The notes: a model not told the origin generated them from the sequence alone. A stretch of 45,930 nucleotides of DNA from Anabaenopsis elenkinii CCIBt3563 (GCF_015245355.1 NZ_CP063311.1:4258209-4304138), one strand, 5' to 3'; positions 18,503-27,843 are shown, numbered from the stretch's first letter. A program made the numbers and translations.

Positions 18503-19195
18503 CTATTCTTCTTTAAAGAATTCAGGAAAATCCTTATTGAATTGTTGCCTTGCATATTCAGTTAACCCGTTAGTTTGGTAGAGAGATGTTTCCTCCAGTC
18601 CCTTTAATACAAAATGGTCATTATCTTTATAAAAGTGATAAATATCAAAGTGGGGTGTTGATGCAGTAAAATATTGCTCACCAAAGTTCAAGAAAGACCA
18701 TATAACTGGATTAAACCCAGCAGCCAATTCATATCCTTGCCCACCACAAACAACTAAATTCCAACTGGTAAAATACGCTCTAGGATCATTATCATCAGCA
18801 ACTTCCCCTTGCCCATAATCAAAGGCTAAATGGCCAGTTAACTTTTCCCATTCTCCTCGAACTGAATTTACATCAGTGTTTATACGAGTTATAAAACGTC
18901 CAAATAGCTCGTTCCAAGGTTCGGTAGAGAAAAGATAATCATATAACATAATTTGACCGAAGAATTTACCAGTCCATATTTCCATACTATCTATCAGTTT
19001 TAGCTCATAAAGATGAAAATTTTGCTGTTCATCAAATTCAACAATATCAAGCTTGGTATCCGGCATTCCAAAAGTTTTGCCTGTATGATACTTGCCGATC
19101 TCATAGCGAAGATTTAGTCCAGTAACAAAAACACTTGCAGGTTGTAAAGTGTGTAAATAATTTAAGAGAGCGTCTTGAAATTCTTGTTCTTTCAT
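18503..19195 (-). CDS. Hypothetical protein with PD-(D/E)XK-like motif
   Basis: 230 aa from an ATG. The N-terminal half shows an arrangement compatible with a PD-(D/E)XK nuclease core: PDTKLDIVEF (Asp50) and, 14 residues later, HLYELK (Glu64, Lys66). The remainder (WNLVVCGGQGYEL, HFDIYHFY) looks like a beta-rich continuation. No HNH, helicase or methylase motif is present. It stands alone between convergent genes with AT-rich flanks. A cytosolic nuclease-fold protein is inferred; it could equally be an inactive member of that fold. Confidence 0.6.
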   Translation of the reverse strand: MKEQEFQDALLNYLHTLQPASVFVTGLNLRYEIGKYHTGKTFGMPDTKLDIVEFDEQQNFHLYELKLIDSMEIWTGKFFGQIMLYDYLFSTEPWNELFGRFITRINTDVNSVRGEWEKLTGHLAFDYGQGEVADDNDPRAYFTSWNLVVCGGQGYELAAGFNPVIWSFLNFGEQYFTASTPHFDIYHFYKDNDHFVLKGLEETSLYQTNGLTEYARQQFNKDFPEFFKEE

Positions 19196-19336
19196 ATTCA
19201 GTAAATCGTAAAGCTTCTTCTTAGCCCTTTCTATAATTTATTTGAGTGTTTAAAGTTAATCGGTGAAATGCCAACACAACAATAAGTAATCGATCGCTCG
19301 TAAATTGACCCTGCTAACGCTTGCGGAGAGATAACC

Positions 19337-19370
19337 CTTTACCCAGACTTGGTAACAAGCTTGGGTAAAG
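19337..19370. other. Strong hairpin in the gap before putA
   Basis: CTTTACCCA..CTTG pairs with CAAG..TGGGTAAAG around a 4-nt loop, with a 2x2 internal loop. It lies 27 bp left of the MITE-like element in the same 443-bp gene-free stretch (19196-19638). No T-run follows on either strand. Confidence 0.55.
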
Positions 19371-19396
19371 TTGTCCATTGAAGCAAGAATACCCGT

Positions 19397-19629
19397 CCCT
19401 TTATAGCTATCCATTACCCGGATCTTTCTTAACATTCGTGAGAGCGATCGCTCGCAAACCCCCAAACCTTAATCCTCCGTTGATGATTCTCAATAAAATA
19501 AGGGTTTTATCAAAAAGAATAAGGTACATTTTGTCAAGAGTAGGGAAATTTTCAAGCGTTGAAACCGTTGCCACATAAATGTTTCAAGATTGTTAAGAAA
19601 GATGTGAGTAATGGATAGCCTTTATAGGG
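19397..19629. repeat. MITE-like element with imperfect 37-38 bp inverted ends
   Basis: Left end 19397-19433 and right end 19592-19629 are imperfect inverted copies sharing the exact blocks GCTATCCATTAC and ATCTTTCTTAAC. The 158-bp interior has no coding potential and includes a HIP1 octamer near 19444. No target duplication could be recognised. Confidence 0.5.
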
Positions 19630-19638
19630 AGGGGAGCG

Positions 19639-22617
19639 TCAATCAGCGCCGGGGATGGGTGCAAACCCTTGGCGTTGAATGTTTTCTGTCACTGTCCGCG
19701 GTTCTAGGAATTGCAGCAGATAATCAGGCCCTCCAGCTTTGGAACCTACCCCCGAAAGTTTGAACCCGCCAAAGGGTTGTCTGGCAACTATTGCACCTGT
19801 AATATTACGGTTAATGTAGACATTTCCTACCTCCAGGTCTGTCTGTGCTTGTTGAATGTGGGAGGGTGTTCTAGAGTATAGTCCCCCTGTGAGGGCGTAG
19901 TTGGTGCTGTTAGCCACTGCTAACGCTTGGGTAAAATCTTTGACCCTGATTACCGCCAAGACTGGGCCAAATATTTCTTGTTGGGCGATGGTGGCATCCG
20001 GTGGTACTTCACTAAAGATGACTGGACCGATATAATACCCCTGTGTAGGTGCGGTCATTTCCAAGGCGACTTGGGCTTGGGTCTTACCTGTGGCAATATA
20101 TGCCAAAATGCGATCGCGTGCTTGAGCATCAATTACCGGTCCTACTTGGGTACTAGGTAACTCTGCTGCTCCGATATTCAGGGATTTTGTGGCTGCTACT
20201 AACCTCTGGACAAAAGTATCATATATGGGTTCGAGTACAATTACCCGGGAACAAGCAGAACATTTTTGCCCACTGTAACCAAATGCTGACTGTACTACCC
20301 CCACAACCGCTTGATCTAAATCAGCGCTTTCGTCCACAATAATTGCATTCTTCCCCCCCATTTCGGCAATTACTCGCTTCATGTGCTTTTGTCCTGGTTT
20401 CAGGGTTGCGGCTTCTGCATAAATGCGACAACCCACCTCCTGAGAACCAGTAAAGGCGATGATATGAGTATCAGGATGATTTACTAAGTAAGCACCTACT
20501 TGGGAACCTTTACCTGGTAAGTATTGAAATACACCTTGAGGAATCCCCGCCTCTACTAAGATTTCGGTGAGTTTCGCAGTAATTACAGAGGAGGTTTCCG
20601 CTGGTTTGAGCAGAGTACAATTACCTGCGACCAGGGCTGCAACAGTCATACCACAGGCGATCGCCAAAGGGAAATTCCAGGGAGAAATCACCACTGCAAT
20701 TCCCCTAGGTTGGTATATATAACGATTTGTCTCCCCTGCTACGTCGTAGTTTACACCTTTATCTAGGCGTTCCATCTCCTCAGCATAGTAAAGACAAAAA
20801 TCTATAGCCTCAGAAACCTCTGCATCTGCTTCTTTAACAACCTTACCTACCTCCAAAACAATCCAAGCTGTTAGTTCAGCACGGCGTGATTGCATCAAAT
20901 CAGCCGCCTTGCGCAGCACCCCTGCGCGTTCCTGTACTGGTGTCTTCCTCCAGGATGGGAAAGCCGCCTTAGCAGCTTCCATGGCCTCTTGTGCCTGTGC
21001 GACACTAATCAAACCAACCCGACCTACCACCTCACCAAAATTAGCAGGATTTACCGAATCAATCAACTCCTGAGTATTCACATACTCCCCATTCACCAAA
21101 GGTAAATAAACCCGACCCAACTGTTCCCGCACCCCCGCTAAAGCCGCAGTAAACATATTTCTTACCTCTTCGTGTGCAAAATCCGTATCTGCAGCACCGA
21201 CAAACCCCCCTTCTTGTTTGCGCCTTTGGTCTTTGGACTGGGACTCCACATTTGGGGGCGCTAACAACTCTTCAATGGGGCGGTTCTCGAGATTTTGCCG
21301 CAAAAACGAACTATTAGCTGTATTCTCCAACAACCGCCGAATTAAATAAGCCATCCCCGGTAATAACTCACCATAGGGACAGTAAACCCGGACGCGATAA
21401 CCTTGATTAACTAAGGCTTTAGCCAACTTATCCCCCATCCCATACAACACTTGCATTTCAAAGTGACGACGGGGGACATTTAAACTTTCAGCTATGGCAA
21501 TTGCTCGAGCTTGCGATCGCACATTATGACTACCAATAGCAGTATAGACATATTGGTGATTTTCTAATAATAGCTGGGTAATGGCTTCAAAGTTGGCATC
21601 TGTGGCCGCTTTATCGTTATAAACTGGCTGGGGCCAGTGTTTTTGTTCTGATTTAATAGTTTCCTGATCCCAATATGCACCCTTAACTAAACGCACTGTC
21701 AGGGGATAACCCCGCTGTTGTAACCAAGAAATTAACTTTTTCCCATCCTCTAGACTGTCACGCAGATATGCTTGGATGGTGACACCAATATCTGTACGTT
21801 GTCTAAACTCATCTTCTAAAAGTAATTTTTGCAGAATAGTTAAAGTTAAATCTTTGTAGGCGTACTGTTCCATGTCAAAATGCACAGATGCTCCTAACTC
21901 TTGCGCCCGACGTAATAAAATCCGAATGCGATCGCTAACTTTCTCCTCACTTCCTTGAGGGTCTAAAGGGTCAAATTGGGAGTAAAACGCCGTTAACTTG
22001 ACAGAAACTTGAACTTGTGGTATAATTTGCCCATCTGCTTCATCAATAGCCGGAATTACCCCCCAATTCTTTGATGCTTCTACTAGTTGTTGCATCAATT
22101 CTAAATAGCGTTCTAGATAAGACTGGGCTTCAGATTCAGTAATCACCGCTTCACCGAGTAAATCAATGGTGAAAGCCATTTTTTCTTTCCGCAGTCGTTC
22201 AACTGTTTTGATGACCTGTTTAATATTCTCCCCAGAAATATATTTATGGGCTAAAGTTTCCACAGCCGTAGAAACAGTTGTCGCCGCAACTTGTCCCGGC
22301 ATAGAATCAGGGTGAGCAAAATTCAACATCCCCTTGAGGGCTGAAGGTAATTCTACAGATTCTGCCCCTAAATACTCTTGTAAATGTGCAGCAATTTCTG
22401 ATTTACTATGTAAAGCGGGTAATGTGTCGATAAAACGAAACAATTGTACCCGTAGACCAGGATTACTCATTGCCCAGGCTAGCAGTTTATCATCCCAGCG
22501 CATCTGATCGCGTAGGGAACCTAAAAACGAACGATTTTCTTGGGTAGCGACCAGAAGCTGTCGAGCAACTTCTTGAGTTTTAGCTTCGTAGGTGCTGGTT
22601 TGGGCTTGTAATACCAC
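19639..22617 (-). CDS. putA: Bifunctional proline dehydrogenase / 1-pyrroline-5-carboxylate dehydrogenase
   Basis: 992 aa from the GTG at 22617, chosen because AAAGGAG sits 6 nt upstream; a TTG seven codons earlier overlaps that site. It oxidises proline to glutamate in two steps: an FAD-dependent proline dehydrogenase barrel (residues about 100-440, RLVKGAYWD, AIGSHNVRS) and an NAD-dependent aldehyde dehydrogenase (about 505-980). The second domain has FTGSQEVG, the catalytic Glu in AEMGGKNAI and the catalytic Cys in GQKCSACSR. There is no N-terminal DNA-binding domain, so it is the enzymatic, not the autorepressor, type. It is divergent from the SDR gene with 111 bp between them. Confidence 0.93.
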   Translation of the reverse strand: MVLQAQTSTYEAKTQEVARQLLVATQENRSFLGSLRDQMRWDDKLLAWAMSNPGLRVQLFRFIDTLPALHSKSEIAAHLQEYLGAESVELPSALKGMLNFAHPDSMPGQVAATTVSTAVETLAHKYISGENIKQVIKTVERLRKEKMAFTIDLLGEAVITESEAQSYLERYLELMQQLVEASKNWGVIPAIDEADGQIIPQVQVSVKLTAFYSQFDPLDPQGSEEKVSDRIRILLRRAQELGASVHFDMEQYAYKDLTLTILQKLLLEDEFRQRTDIGVTIQAYLRDSLEDGKKLISWLQQRGYPLTVRLVKGAYWDQETIKSEQKHWPQPVYNDKAATDANFEAITQLLLENHQYVYTAIGSHNVRSQARAIAIAESLNVPRRHFEMQVLYGMGDKLAKALVNQGYRVRVYCPYGELLPGMAYLIRRLLENTANSSFLRQNLENRPIEELLAPPNVESQSKDQRRKQEGGFVGAADTDFAHEEVRNMFTAALAGVREQLGRVYLPLVNGEYVNTQELIDSVNPANFGEVVGRVGLISVAQAQEAMEAAKAAFPSWRKTPVQERAGVLRKAADLMQSRRAELTAWIVLEVGKVVKEADAEVSEAIDFCLYYAEEMERLDKGVNYDVAGETNRYIYQPRGIAVVISPWNFPLAIACGMTVAALVAGNCTLLKPAETSSVITAKLTEILVEAGIPQGVFQYLPGKGSQVGAYLVNHPDTHIIAFTGSQEVGCRIYAEAATLKPGQKHMKRVIAEMGGKNAIIVDESADLDQAVVGVVQSAFGYSGQKCSACSRVIVLEPIYDTFVQRLVAATKSLNIGAAELPSTQVGPVIDAQARDRILAYIATGKTQAQVALEMTAPTQGYYIGPVIFSEVPPDATIAQQEIFGPVLAVIRVKDFTQALAVANSTNYALTGGLYSRTPSHIQQAQTDLEVGNVYINRNITGAIVARQPFGGFKLSGVGSKAGGPDYLLQFLEPRTVTENIQRQGFAPIPGAD

Positions 22618-22728
22618 TGATAACTCCTTTGTTGGCAACTTCGGGACTGGTGACCACCGGATCAGAACTTTTCTCCTGCCCTGTTTTCTGCTATGGTAAA
22701 TCCTAATCCCCTTTTTTAGTCTGTAATC

Positions 22729-23709
22729 ATGAAGAATCTTCAGGGAAAAGTGACTTTAGTCACAGGTGCAAGCCGGGGAATTGGCAAGGGAATTGCTATT
22801 GCACTGGGTGAAGCTGGGGCAACTGTGTATATTACCGGACGCAGTTTAGATAATTGTGATACCATAGGCGGAATTTCCGGTAATCTGAATCATACCCAAT
22901 CCGCCGTTGAGGAAGCCGGAGGTGTATGTATTCCCGTCCAGGTAGATCATAGCAATGATCAACAAGTGCGATCGCTGTTTGAACGCATCCAAGATGAGCA
23001 ACATGGACAACTAGATTTACTGGTTAATAACGCTTTCTCAGGAGTCCAGTCTTTACGAGAGACTCAAGGAAAATCTTTCTGGGAGTGTGAACCTGATCTG
23101 TGGGATAATATTAATAATGTCGGTCTGCGTAGTCACTACGTTGCCAGCATTTTTGCAGCACGGATGATGGTGCAACGTCGCCAGGGATTAATTTGTACTA
23201 TTTCCTCTTGGGGGGGTATGTCCCCCATTTTCGGTGTCGCCTATGGTGTGGGAAAAGCCGCCTGTGACCGCCTAGTAGCTGATATGGCGGTGGAACTTAA
23301 ACCCTATAATGTCGCCTCTGTTGACCTGTGGCCGGGGATTGTGGGTACTGAGCATATTTCTGCCTTAGCAGATGAGATAGGAGCACAAAATGTGACTGAC
23401 TCGAGAAACTCAGTCTTTGTTGACCGTTATAACTGGGAAACTCCCTTATTAACAGGGCGAGTGATTGCGGCTTTGGCCGCTGATGCGAATATCATGGAGC
23501 GTACAGGAAAAGTGCAGATAGTGGCGGAACTAGCTCAACAATATGGAATTGTAGACGAACAAGGCGATCGCCCGGCATCCCTACGTTCCCTCAAGTTTAT
23601 TATACCCGCAGCCTTACCCGCAATCAGAAAATACTCGCATTTCATCCCAGATATTAAAGTCCCGTGGTCATTGCTACTGCTAACCACACTTAGCTCACCA
23701 AAAATATAA
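22729..23709 (+). CDS. Short-chain dehydrogenase/reductase (DHRS1-like)
   Basis: 326 aa, longer than the classical 250-aa SDR because of a C-terminal extension. The NAD(P) site is TGASRGIG (residues 12-19), the structural motif is NNAFSG (100-105), and the catalytic pair is Tyr172 and Lys176 in AYGVGK, with Ser upstream in TISSWGG. The insertion and the DLWPGIVGTE segment resemble the DHRS1 subgroup. The substrate is unknown. The 3' end runs into a 14-bp inverted repeat at 23708-23779. The next gene, a methyltransferase, starts 81 nt later on the same strand. Confidence 0.85.
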   Translation: MKNLQGKVTLVTGASRGIGKGIAIALGEAGATVYITGRSLDNCDTIGGISGNLNHTQSAVEEAGGVCIPVQVDHSNDQQVRSLFERIQDEQHGQLDLLVNNAFSGVQSLRETQGKSFWECEPDLWDNINNVGLRSHYVASIFAARMMVQRRQGLICTISSWGGMSPIFGVAYGVGKAACDRLVADMAVELKPYNVASVDLWPGIVGTEHISALADEIGAQNVTDSRNSVFVDRYNWETPLLTGRVIAALAADANIMERTGKVQIVAELAQQYGIVDEQGDRPASLRSLKFIIPAALPAIRKYSHFIPDIKVPWSLLLLTTLSSPKI

Positions 23710-23779
23710 AACTAATACCAAACTCGGAGTAACACTTGTCACACCCTAGGCAATCATGGTAAAAATTGGTATTAGTTTT
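23708..23779. repeat. 14-bp perfect inverted repeat between SDR and methyltransferase genes
   Basis: AAAACTAATACCAA (23708-23721) and TTGGTATTAGTTTT (23766-23779) are exact inverted copies with 44 bp between. It could be a long stem, a tiny MITE-like element or an attenuating structure. The left arm overlaps the SDR stop codon. Confidence 0.6.
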
Positions 23780-23790
23780 AACGAAAGTAA

Positions 23791-24636
23791 ATGACTAATC
23801 AGCCAAAAATTGTACTACCATATTTTGACCAGTTATTTGAGGACTTTGAAAAGAAAAATACCGAAGTAATTACGGGATTTGGTCTTCATGTGCATTGGGG
23901 TTATTGGGAGAATCCCAGCACAGCCGATGGTTCCGCACAAGACTTTGCATTAGCAGCAGAAAATTTAACTCGCCGGGTGTGTGATGCGGGTGGCGCGGGA
24001 GATGGACAAAAGATCCTTGACTGTGGTTGTGGCTTCGGTGGGACAATTTCTAGCCTGAGCGATCGCTTTGAGAATTTACAGCTAGTTGGTTTAAATATTG
24101 ACCCCCGTCAACTCGCTAGAGCTAAAGAACAAGTTCACCCCCAAAATCATAACCAGATAGAATTTATAGAAGGGGATGCTTGTCAACTACCCTTTGCAGA
24201 TAGCTCCTTTGACCTAGTCCTGGCTGTTGAGTGTATCTTTCATTTTCCCAGTCGTCAAAGGTTTTTCCAAGAAGCATGGCGAGTTCTCAAACCAGGGGGA
24301 AAACTCGCCATCTGTGATTTTGTACCTCTGAAATTTGTCTATCCCTTCATGAAAATCGCCGGTAAATTGCTCGGTCCGTCCATTGGTAATACCTACGGAA
24401 ATGTTGACAGCAGTTTCACCCTCAATGCTTATAGAAAACTTGCCCAAAGTACAGGTTTTACGCCCATATTCAAGGAAGACATCACCCCTAATACCCTCCC
24501 AACCTATCCCCTCCTCAAGCGACTTCAGTCTGAGAGTGGTAATCAGCAGTCAGCAAATTCCACAGCAGTTGCTGAATGGATTAGTCGTTTAGGAATAGTC
24601 CGTTATCTGATTCTTTCCTATTGCAAGGATAAATGA
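23791..24636 (+). CDS. Class I SAM-dependent methyltransferase
   Basis: 281 aa. Motif I is ILDCGCGFGGT (residues 75-85), with NIDPRQLARAK after strand 2 and SFDLVLAVECIFHF as motif IV. The region FLQEAWRVLKPGG-like (here FFQEAWRVLKPGG) is typical of UbiE / tocopherol-methyltransferase-like small-molecule methylases. The N-terminal GLHVHWGYW is shared with that group. The substrate cannot be assigned. It lies 81 nt after the SDR gene and may be co-transcribed with it, suggesting a shared metabolite pathway. Confidence 0.82.
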   Translation: MTNQPKIVLPYFDQLFEDFEKKNTEVITGFGLHVHWGYWENPSTADGSAQDFALAAENLTRRVCDAGGAGDGQKILDCGCGFGGTISSLSDRFENLQLVGLNIDPRQLARAKEQVHPQNHNQIEFIEGDACQLPFADSSFDLVLAVECIFHFPSRQRFFQEAWRVLKPGGKLAICDFVPLKFVYPFMKIAGKLLGPSIGNTYGNVDSSFTLNAYRKLAQSTGFTPIFKEDITPNTLPTYPLLKRLQSESGNQQSANSTAVAEWISRLGIVRYLILSYCKDK

Positions 24637-24750
24637 GTAAGGATTGAGGGGTACTTAGGGGACTAAACTGCAACTTAAATTATACCCACATATAGACATT
24701 ACTACCATTATATACACATCATAGAGTGCATACAGCGAGGTAACTCTATT

Positions 24751-24846
24751 ATGGACAACAATCAAATGACTATTTCCATTGGCGACACTGCTCAAGAGCT
24801 AGGCGTGTCAGTAAAAACGCTTAGACTTTCGCATTATCAAAGGTGA
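24751..24846 (+). pseudogene. Truncated IS607-type tnpA (serine recombinase) stub
   Basis: ATG followed by 31 codons ending in TGA. The product carries only the MerR-like helix-turn-helix start of IS607 TnpA (ISIGDTAQELGVSVKTLR) and then runs into unrelated codons (LSHYQR). A full IS607 TnpA is about 200 aa, so the whole resolvase catalytic domain is gone. It sits 55 bp upstream of tnpB. Confidence 0.7.
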
Positions 24847-24901
24847 TGTAGGTCTTATGGGTATATAATATCAAAATTAAGAAAACATTGGAGGTCGAAC
24901 A

Positions 24902-26128
24902 ATGTTACTCAGTTTTCAAACAGCACTGATACCAAACAACAAACAGGTGTCAGCCTTCCGTAAAGCTTCTGGTACTGCACGACACGCCTACAACTGGGGA
25001 AATGCTGCAATCATAGAAGTTTTGAAACTGCGGGAAACTGATAAATCTGTCAAGATTCCATCTGCAATTGATTTACACAAACGATTAGTTGCCGAGGTAA
25101 AATCTCAGCATGATTGGTATTACGAAGTTAACAAAAATGTCCCACAAAAAGCTTTAGCAGATTTACGTCAAGCATGGGATAGATGTTTCAGAAAAACATC
25201 TAAACAACCCAGATTTAAGAAAAAAGGTCAGCGCGATTCTTTTTATTTAGAGTCTGGGACTAAAGCCAAACCAGGGATTAAAAATGATGAAAAGCGGGTC
25301 AAGCTTCCTAGTATTGGCTGGGTGCGATTAGCAGAACCGTTACCAGTGACAGCAATTCATAATTGTGTTATTAGTCGTCAAGCTAACTGCTGGTTTATTG
25401 CTATCAAATATGAGATAGAAAAACCTACCGTTAACGCCAAACGTCCTAGTGTTGGGGTTGATATTGGTATTAAGGAATTAGCTGTAACTAGTAGAGGTAA
25501 AGTATTTTCTAACCCTAAAGCTTATCGCCGGATGAGTAAGCGCTTAAAGCGTTTACAGCGTCGCGTCAGCAAGAAAGTAAAAGGTTCTAAAAATCGCGCT
25601 AAAGCCGTTAAGAAGCTGGCTAAACTGCACGCTAAAGTCGTAAATATCCGTAAAGATTCAATCCATAAATTGACTCACTATCTAGCTAAGAACCACAGCG
25701 TTATTAAGATAGAGGATTTACACGTCAAAGCATTTCTCAAAAACCATAAGTTAGCAGGTGCAATCGCTGACTGTGGTATGTATGAATTTAGGCGGCAGTT
25801 AGAGTATAAAACGGAGAAATTCTCCAGTCAACTAATCATTGTTGATAGGATGTTTCCTAGTTCTCAGATTTGCTCTAACTGTGGTAATCATAGGCATAAA
25901 ATGCCACTGAAAAACCGCGTTTATATCTGTCCCGATTGTGGACACACTGAAGACAGAGATTTAAACGCCGCCAAAAATATTGACCGGTGGTTTGAGAATA
26001 TTTTTATTCCTGAACGTTCAGAAACGGTAAGCTTTACCGGGATTGCTTGCGGAGCGGACAAACCTCTGAGAAGTCATTCTCAGACCGCGATGAAACAAGA
26101 AGTTAACGCTAAAATTGCCAGTGGGTAG
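24902..26128 (+). CDS. tnpB: TnpB, RNA-guided nuclease-type transposon protein
   Basis: 408 aa, full length. GGAGG lies 8 nt before the ATG. RuvC-like catalytic residues are all present: Asp187 in VGVDIGIKELAV, Glu271 in IKIEDLHVKAF and an Asp in DRDLNAAKN (351-359). A four-Cys zinc ribbon lies at CSNC (324-327) and CPDC (343-346). TnpB proteins are omega-RNA-guided DNA nucleases that help retain the transposon. The extreme 3' end of the gene carries a hairpin expected for the guide scaffold. Nothing suggests inactivation. Confidence 0.93.
   Translation: MLLSFQTALIPNNKQVSAFRKASGTARHAYNWGNAAIIEVLKLRETDKSVKIPSAIDLHKRLVAEVKSQHDWYYEVNKNVPQKALADLRQAWDRCFRKTSKQPRFKKKGQRDSFYLESGTKAKPGIKNDEKRVKLPSIGWVRLAEPLPVTAIHNCVISRQANCWFIAIKYEIEKPTVNAKRPSVGVDIGIKELAVTSRGKVFSNPKAYRRMSKRLKRLQRRVSKKVKGSKNRAKAVKKLAKLHAKVVNIRKDSIHKLTHYLAKNHSVIKIEDLHVKAFLKNHKLAGAIADCGMYEFRRQLEYKTEKFSSQLIIVDRMFPSSQICSNCGNHRHKMPLKNRVYICPDCGHTEDRDLNAAKNIDRWFENIFIPERSETVSFTGIACGADKPLRSHSQTAMKQEVNAKIASG
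26065..26084 (+). ncRNA. Probable omega-RNA scaffold hairpin at the tnpB 3' end
   Basis: TCTGAGAA-GTCA-TTCTCAGA is a perfect 8-bp stem with a 4-nt loop inside the last 65 bases of tnpB. TnpB guide RNAs typically overlap this region and end at the element boundary, so the RNA would extend to roughly 26150. Confidence 0.5.
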
Positions 26129-26224
26129 TTTTGGGTAAGTTTAACAGAGCGGTTATGGTACTTTAGGATCACACTCATAAATTGCCAAACATAACTTTTA
26201 TCCACATGACTGGAGAGCATCACC

Positions 26225-26863
26225 TTGGGAATAGAATTACGCAGTTTTGTATTTCTCGACAGCCTGCAACCTCAACATGCAGCCTATATGGGAACAGTAG
26301 CCCAAGGTTTTTTGCCATTACCGGGAGATACATCACTGTGGATTGAAATTTCTCCCGGTATTGAAATTAATCGCATTACCGATGTAGCGCTCAAATCCGC
26401 CTCTGTGCGTCCAGGAGTGCAGATAGTTGAACGACTATACGGTTTATTAGAAATTCATTCTAGCTCCCAAGGAGAAACCCGGGCCGCTGGTCAGGCGATT
26501 TTAGCAACACTAGGAGTGAAAAAAGAGGAATGTCTCAAACCCCGCGTAGTTTCTAACCAGATTATTCGCAACATTGATGCTTACCAGACCCAGTTAATTA
26601 ACCGCACACGGCGAGGACAGCTACTCCTTGCAGGACAAACACTATATGTATTAGAAGTTCAACCCGCAGCTTACGCCGCCCTAGCTGCTAATGAAGCTGA
26701 GAAAGCTGCGGGAATTAATATTCTGGAAGTGCAAGCTGTAGGAAGTTTTGGACGGTTGTATTTAGGTGGTGCGGAACAGGATATCCTCGCAGGTGCTGCT
26801 GGCGCATTAGCAGCGATTGAAAATGTCCCCGGTCGCCCCAACCCCCAGAGTGTAAATGAGTAA
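26225..26863 (+). CDS. ccmP: Carboxysome shell protein CcmP (tandem BMC)
   Basis: 212 aa. The N-terminal [19 protein letters not shown] and [18 protein letters not shown] are diagnostic of CcmP. Two BMC folds follow each other (about 1-105 and 106-205), giving a pseudohexameric trimer that forms a gated pore in the beta-carboxysome shell. The start is a TTG at 26225; GGAG lies 9 nt upstream and the family N-terminus supports it. The tnpB element ends less than 100 bp upstream, so the original promoter may have been displaced. A pentapeptide-repeat gene follows 10 nt downstream. Confidence 0.9.
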   Translation: MGIELRSFVFLDSLQPQHAAYMGTVAQGFLPLPGDTSLWIEISPGIEINRITDVALKSASVRPGVQIVERLYGLLEIHSSSQGETRAAGQAILATLGVKKEECLKPRVVSNQIIRNIDAYQTQLINRTRRGQLLLAGQTLYVLEVQPAAYAALAANEAEKAAGINILEVQAVGSFGRLYLGGAEQDILAGAAGALAAIENVPGRPNPQSVNE

Positions 26864-26873
26864 AGGAGCAAAA

Positions 26874-27680
26874 ATGGCAAATCAAGAGCATCTGGCTTTA
26901 CTCAAAGCAGGTGCGGTGACATGGATAGAATGGAAACACCAAAATCCCCTGGTGAAAGTAGATATTAGCGCCGCCAACTTACAAGGAAACAACCTCAGAG
27001 GCGCTCACCTCCAAGGGGTGAACTTAAATAAAGTCAATTTAAGTCATGCTTTACTGGTGCGAGCCAACCTGAGTAATGCTGACCTCAGTGGCGCTAACCT
27101 GCACCAAGCCCAGCTGATAGAAGCTAATCTTAGGGGGGCTAACTTGAGCGTAGCTAATTTGAGCGGTGCTACACTTACCCAAGCAGATTTAAGTGATGCT
27201 CATTTGATTGGGGCTGACTTGAATGGCGCCAATCTGGAAAGGTCGATCATGGTTGCAGCTAACCTGATTGGAACTGACCTCACAGACGCTAACTTCAGAG
27301 ATGCTGATTTAGGTAAGGCGCAGTTAATCAGAGCTAACCTGAGTTTTGCAAATTTCATTGCAGCGAATTTAATTGCTGCTGATTTAAGTGAAGCCAATTT
27401 ATACCATGCCCAATTAAACGGAGCTTATCTTTATCAAGCTCACTTTTGCCAAGCTAATTTACACCAAACTCACCTGAGTGGTGCTTACCTATTACGAGCC
27501 AACCTCAGTGAAGCTAATTTGACCGGTGCTAATTTGACATGGGCTAACCTCACAGGAGCTAATTTAGCAGGGGCTAATTTAACAGGGGCTAATTTGAGGG
27601 GTGCTAAACTCCAAAATGCTCACCTCAAGGGTGCTATTCTCAAAGACACAATTATGCCGGATTCGTATAAGTGTGATTAG
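26874..27680 (+). CDS. Pentapeptide-repeat protein
   Basis: 268 aa from the ATG at 26874, which has GGAG 6 nt upstream; an ATG at 26856 overlapping ccmP is less likely. From residue about 30 to the end it is almost entirely A(N/D)LxxA pentapeptide repeats (about 46 units), predicted to form a right-handed square beta-helix. A short N-terminal stretch (LLKAGAVTWIEWKHQNP) precedes them. It is cytosolic, with no signal peptide. The function of such proteins in cyanobacteria is mostly unknown. It is very likely co-transcribed with ccmP. Confidence 0.9.
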   Translation: MANQEHLALLKAGAVTWIEWKHQNPLVKVDISAANLQGNNLRGAHLQGVNLNKVNLSHALLVRANLSNADLSGANLHQAQLIEANLRGANLSVANLSGATLTQADLSDAHLIGADLNGANLERSIMVAANLIGTDLTDANFRDADLGKAQLIRANLSFANFIAANLIAADLSEANLYHAQLNGAYLYQAHFCQANLHQTHLSGAYLLRANLSEANLTGANLTWANLTGANLAGANLTGANLRGAKLQNAHLKGAILKDTIMPDSYKCD

Positions 27681-27843
27681 CCAAAATTCACATCAAAGCC
27701 ATCGGTTGATTCTCTCAATCAAACATCATTACCAAGATACACAAATGTTTCAGGCGATCGCTATAATTTAAGTTGCATATAGAATTTGTAAATTATTTAG
27801 CATAAGCACCACTTTTGGAACACTCTATTAGAGGTCGGCTTTG

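Larger units (their letters stand above)
24751..26150 (+). mobile_element. IS607-type element with deleted tnpA and intact tnpB (boundaries approximate)
   Basis: The tnpA stub, a 55-bp AT-rich spacer, a complete tnpB and a 3' hairpin form one unit between the methyltransferase gene and ccmP. IS607 elements have no terminal inverted repeats, so exact ends are not visible. Without a serine recombinase it should not move by itself. Confidence 0.6.

Noticed and set aside
19256..19465. 69-codon minus-strand ORF before putA
   Set aside because: It overlaps the hairpin and one arm of the MITE-like element and has no ribosome site or family resemblance.
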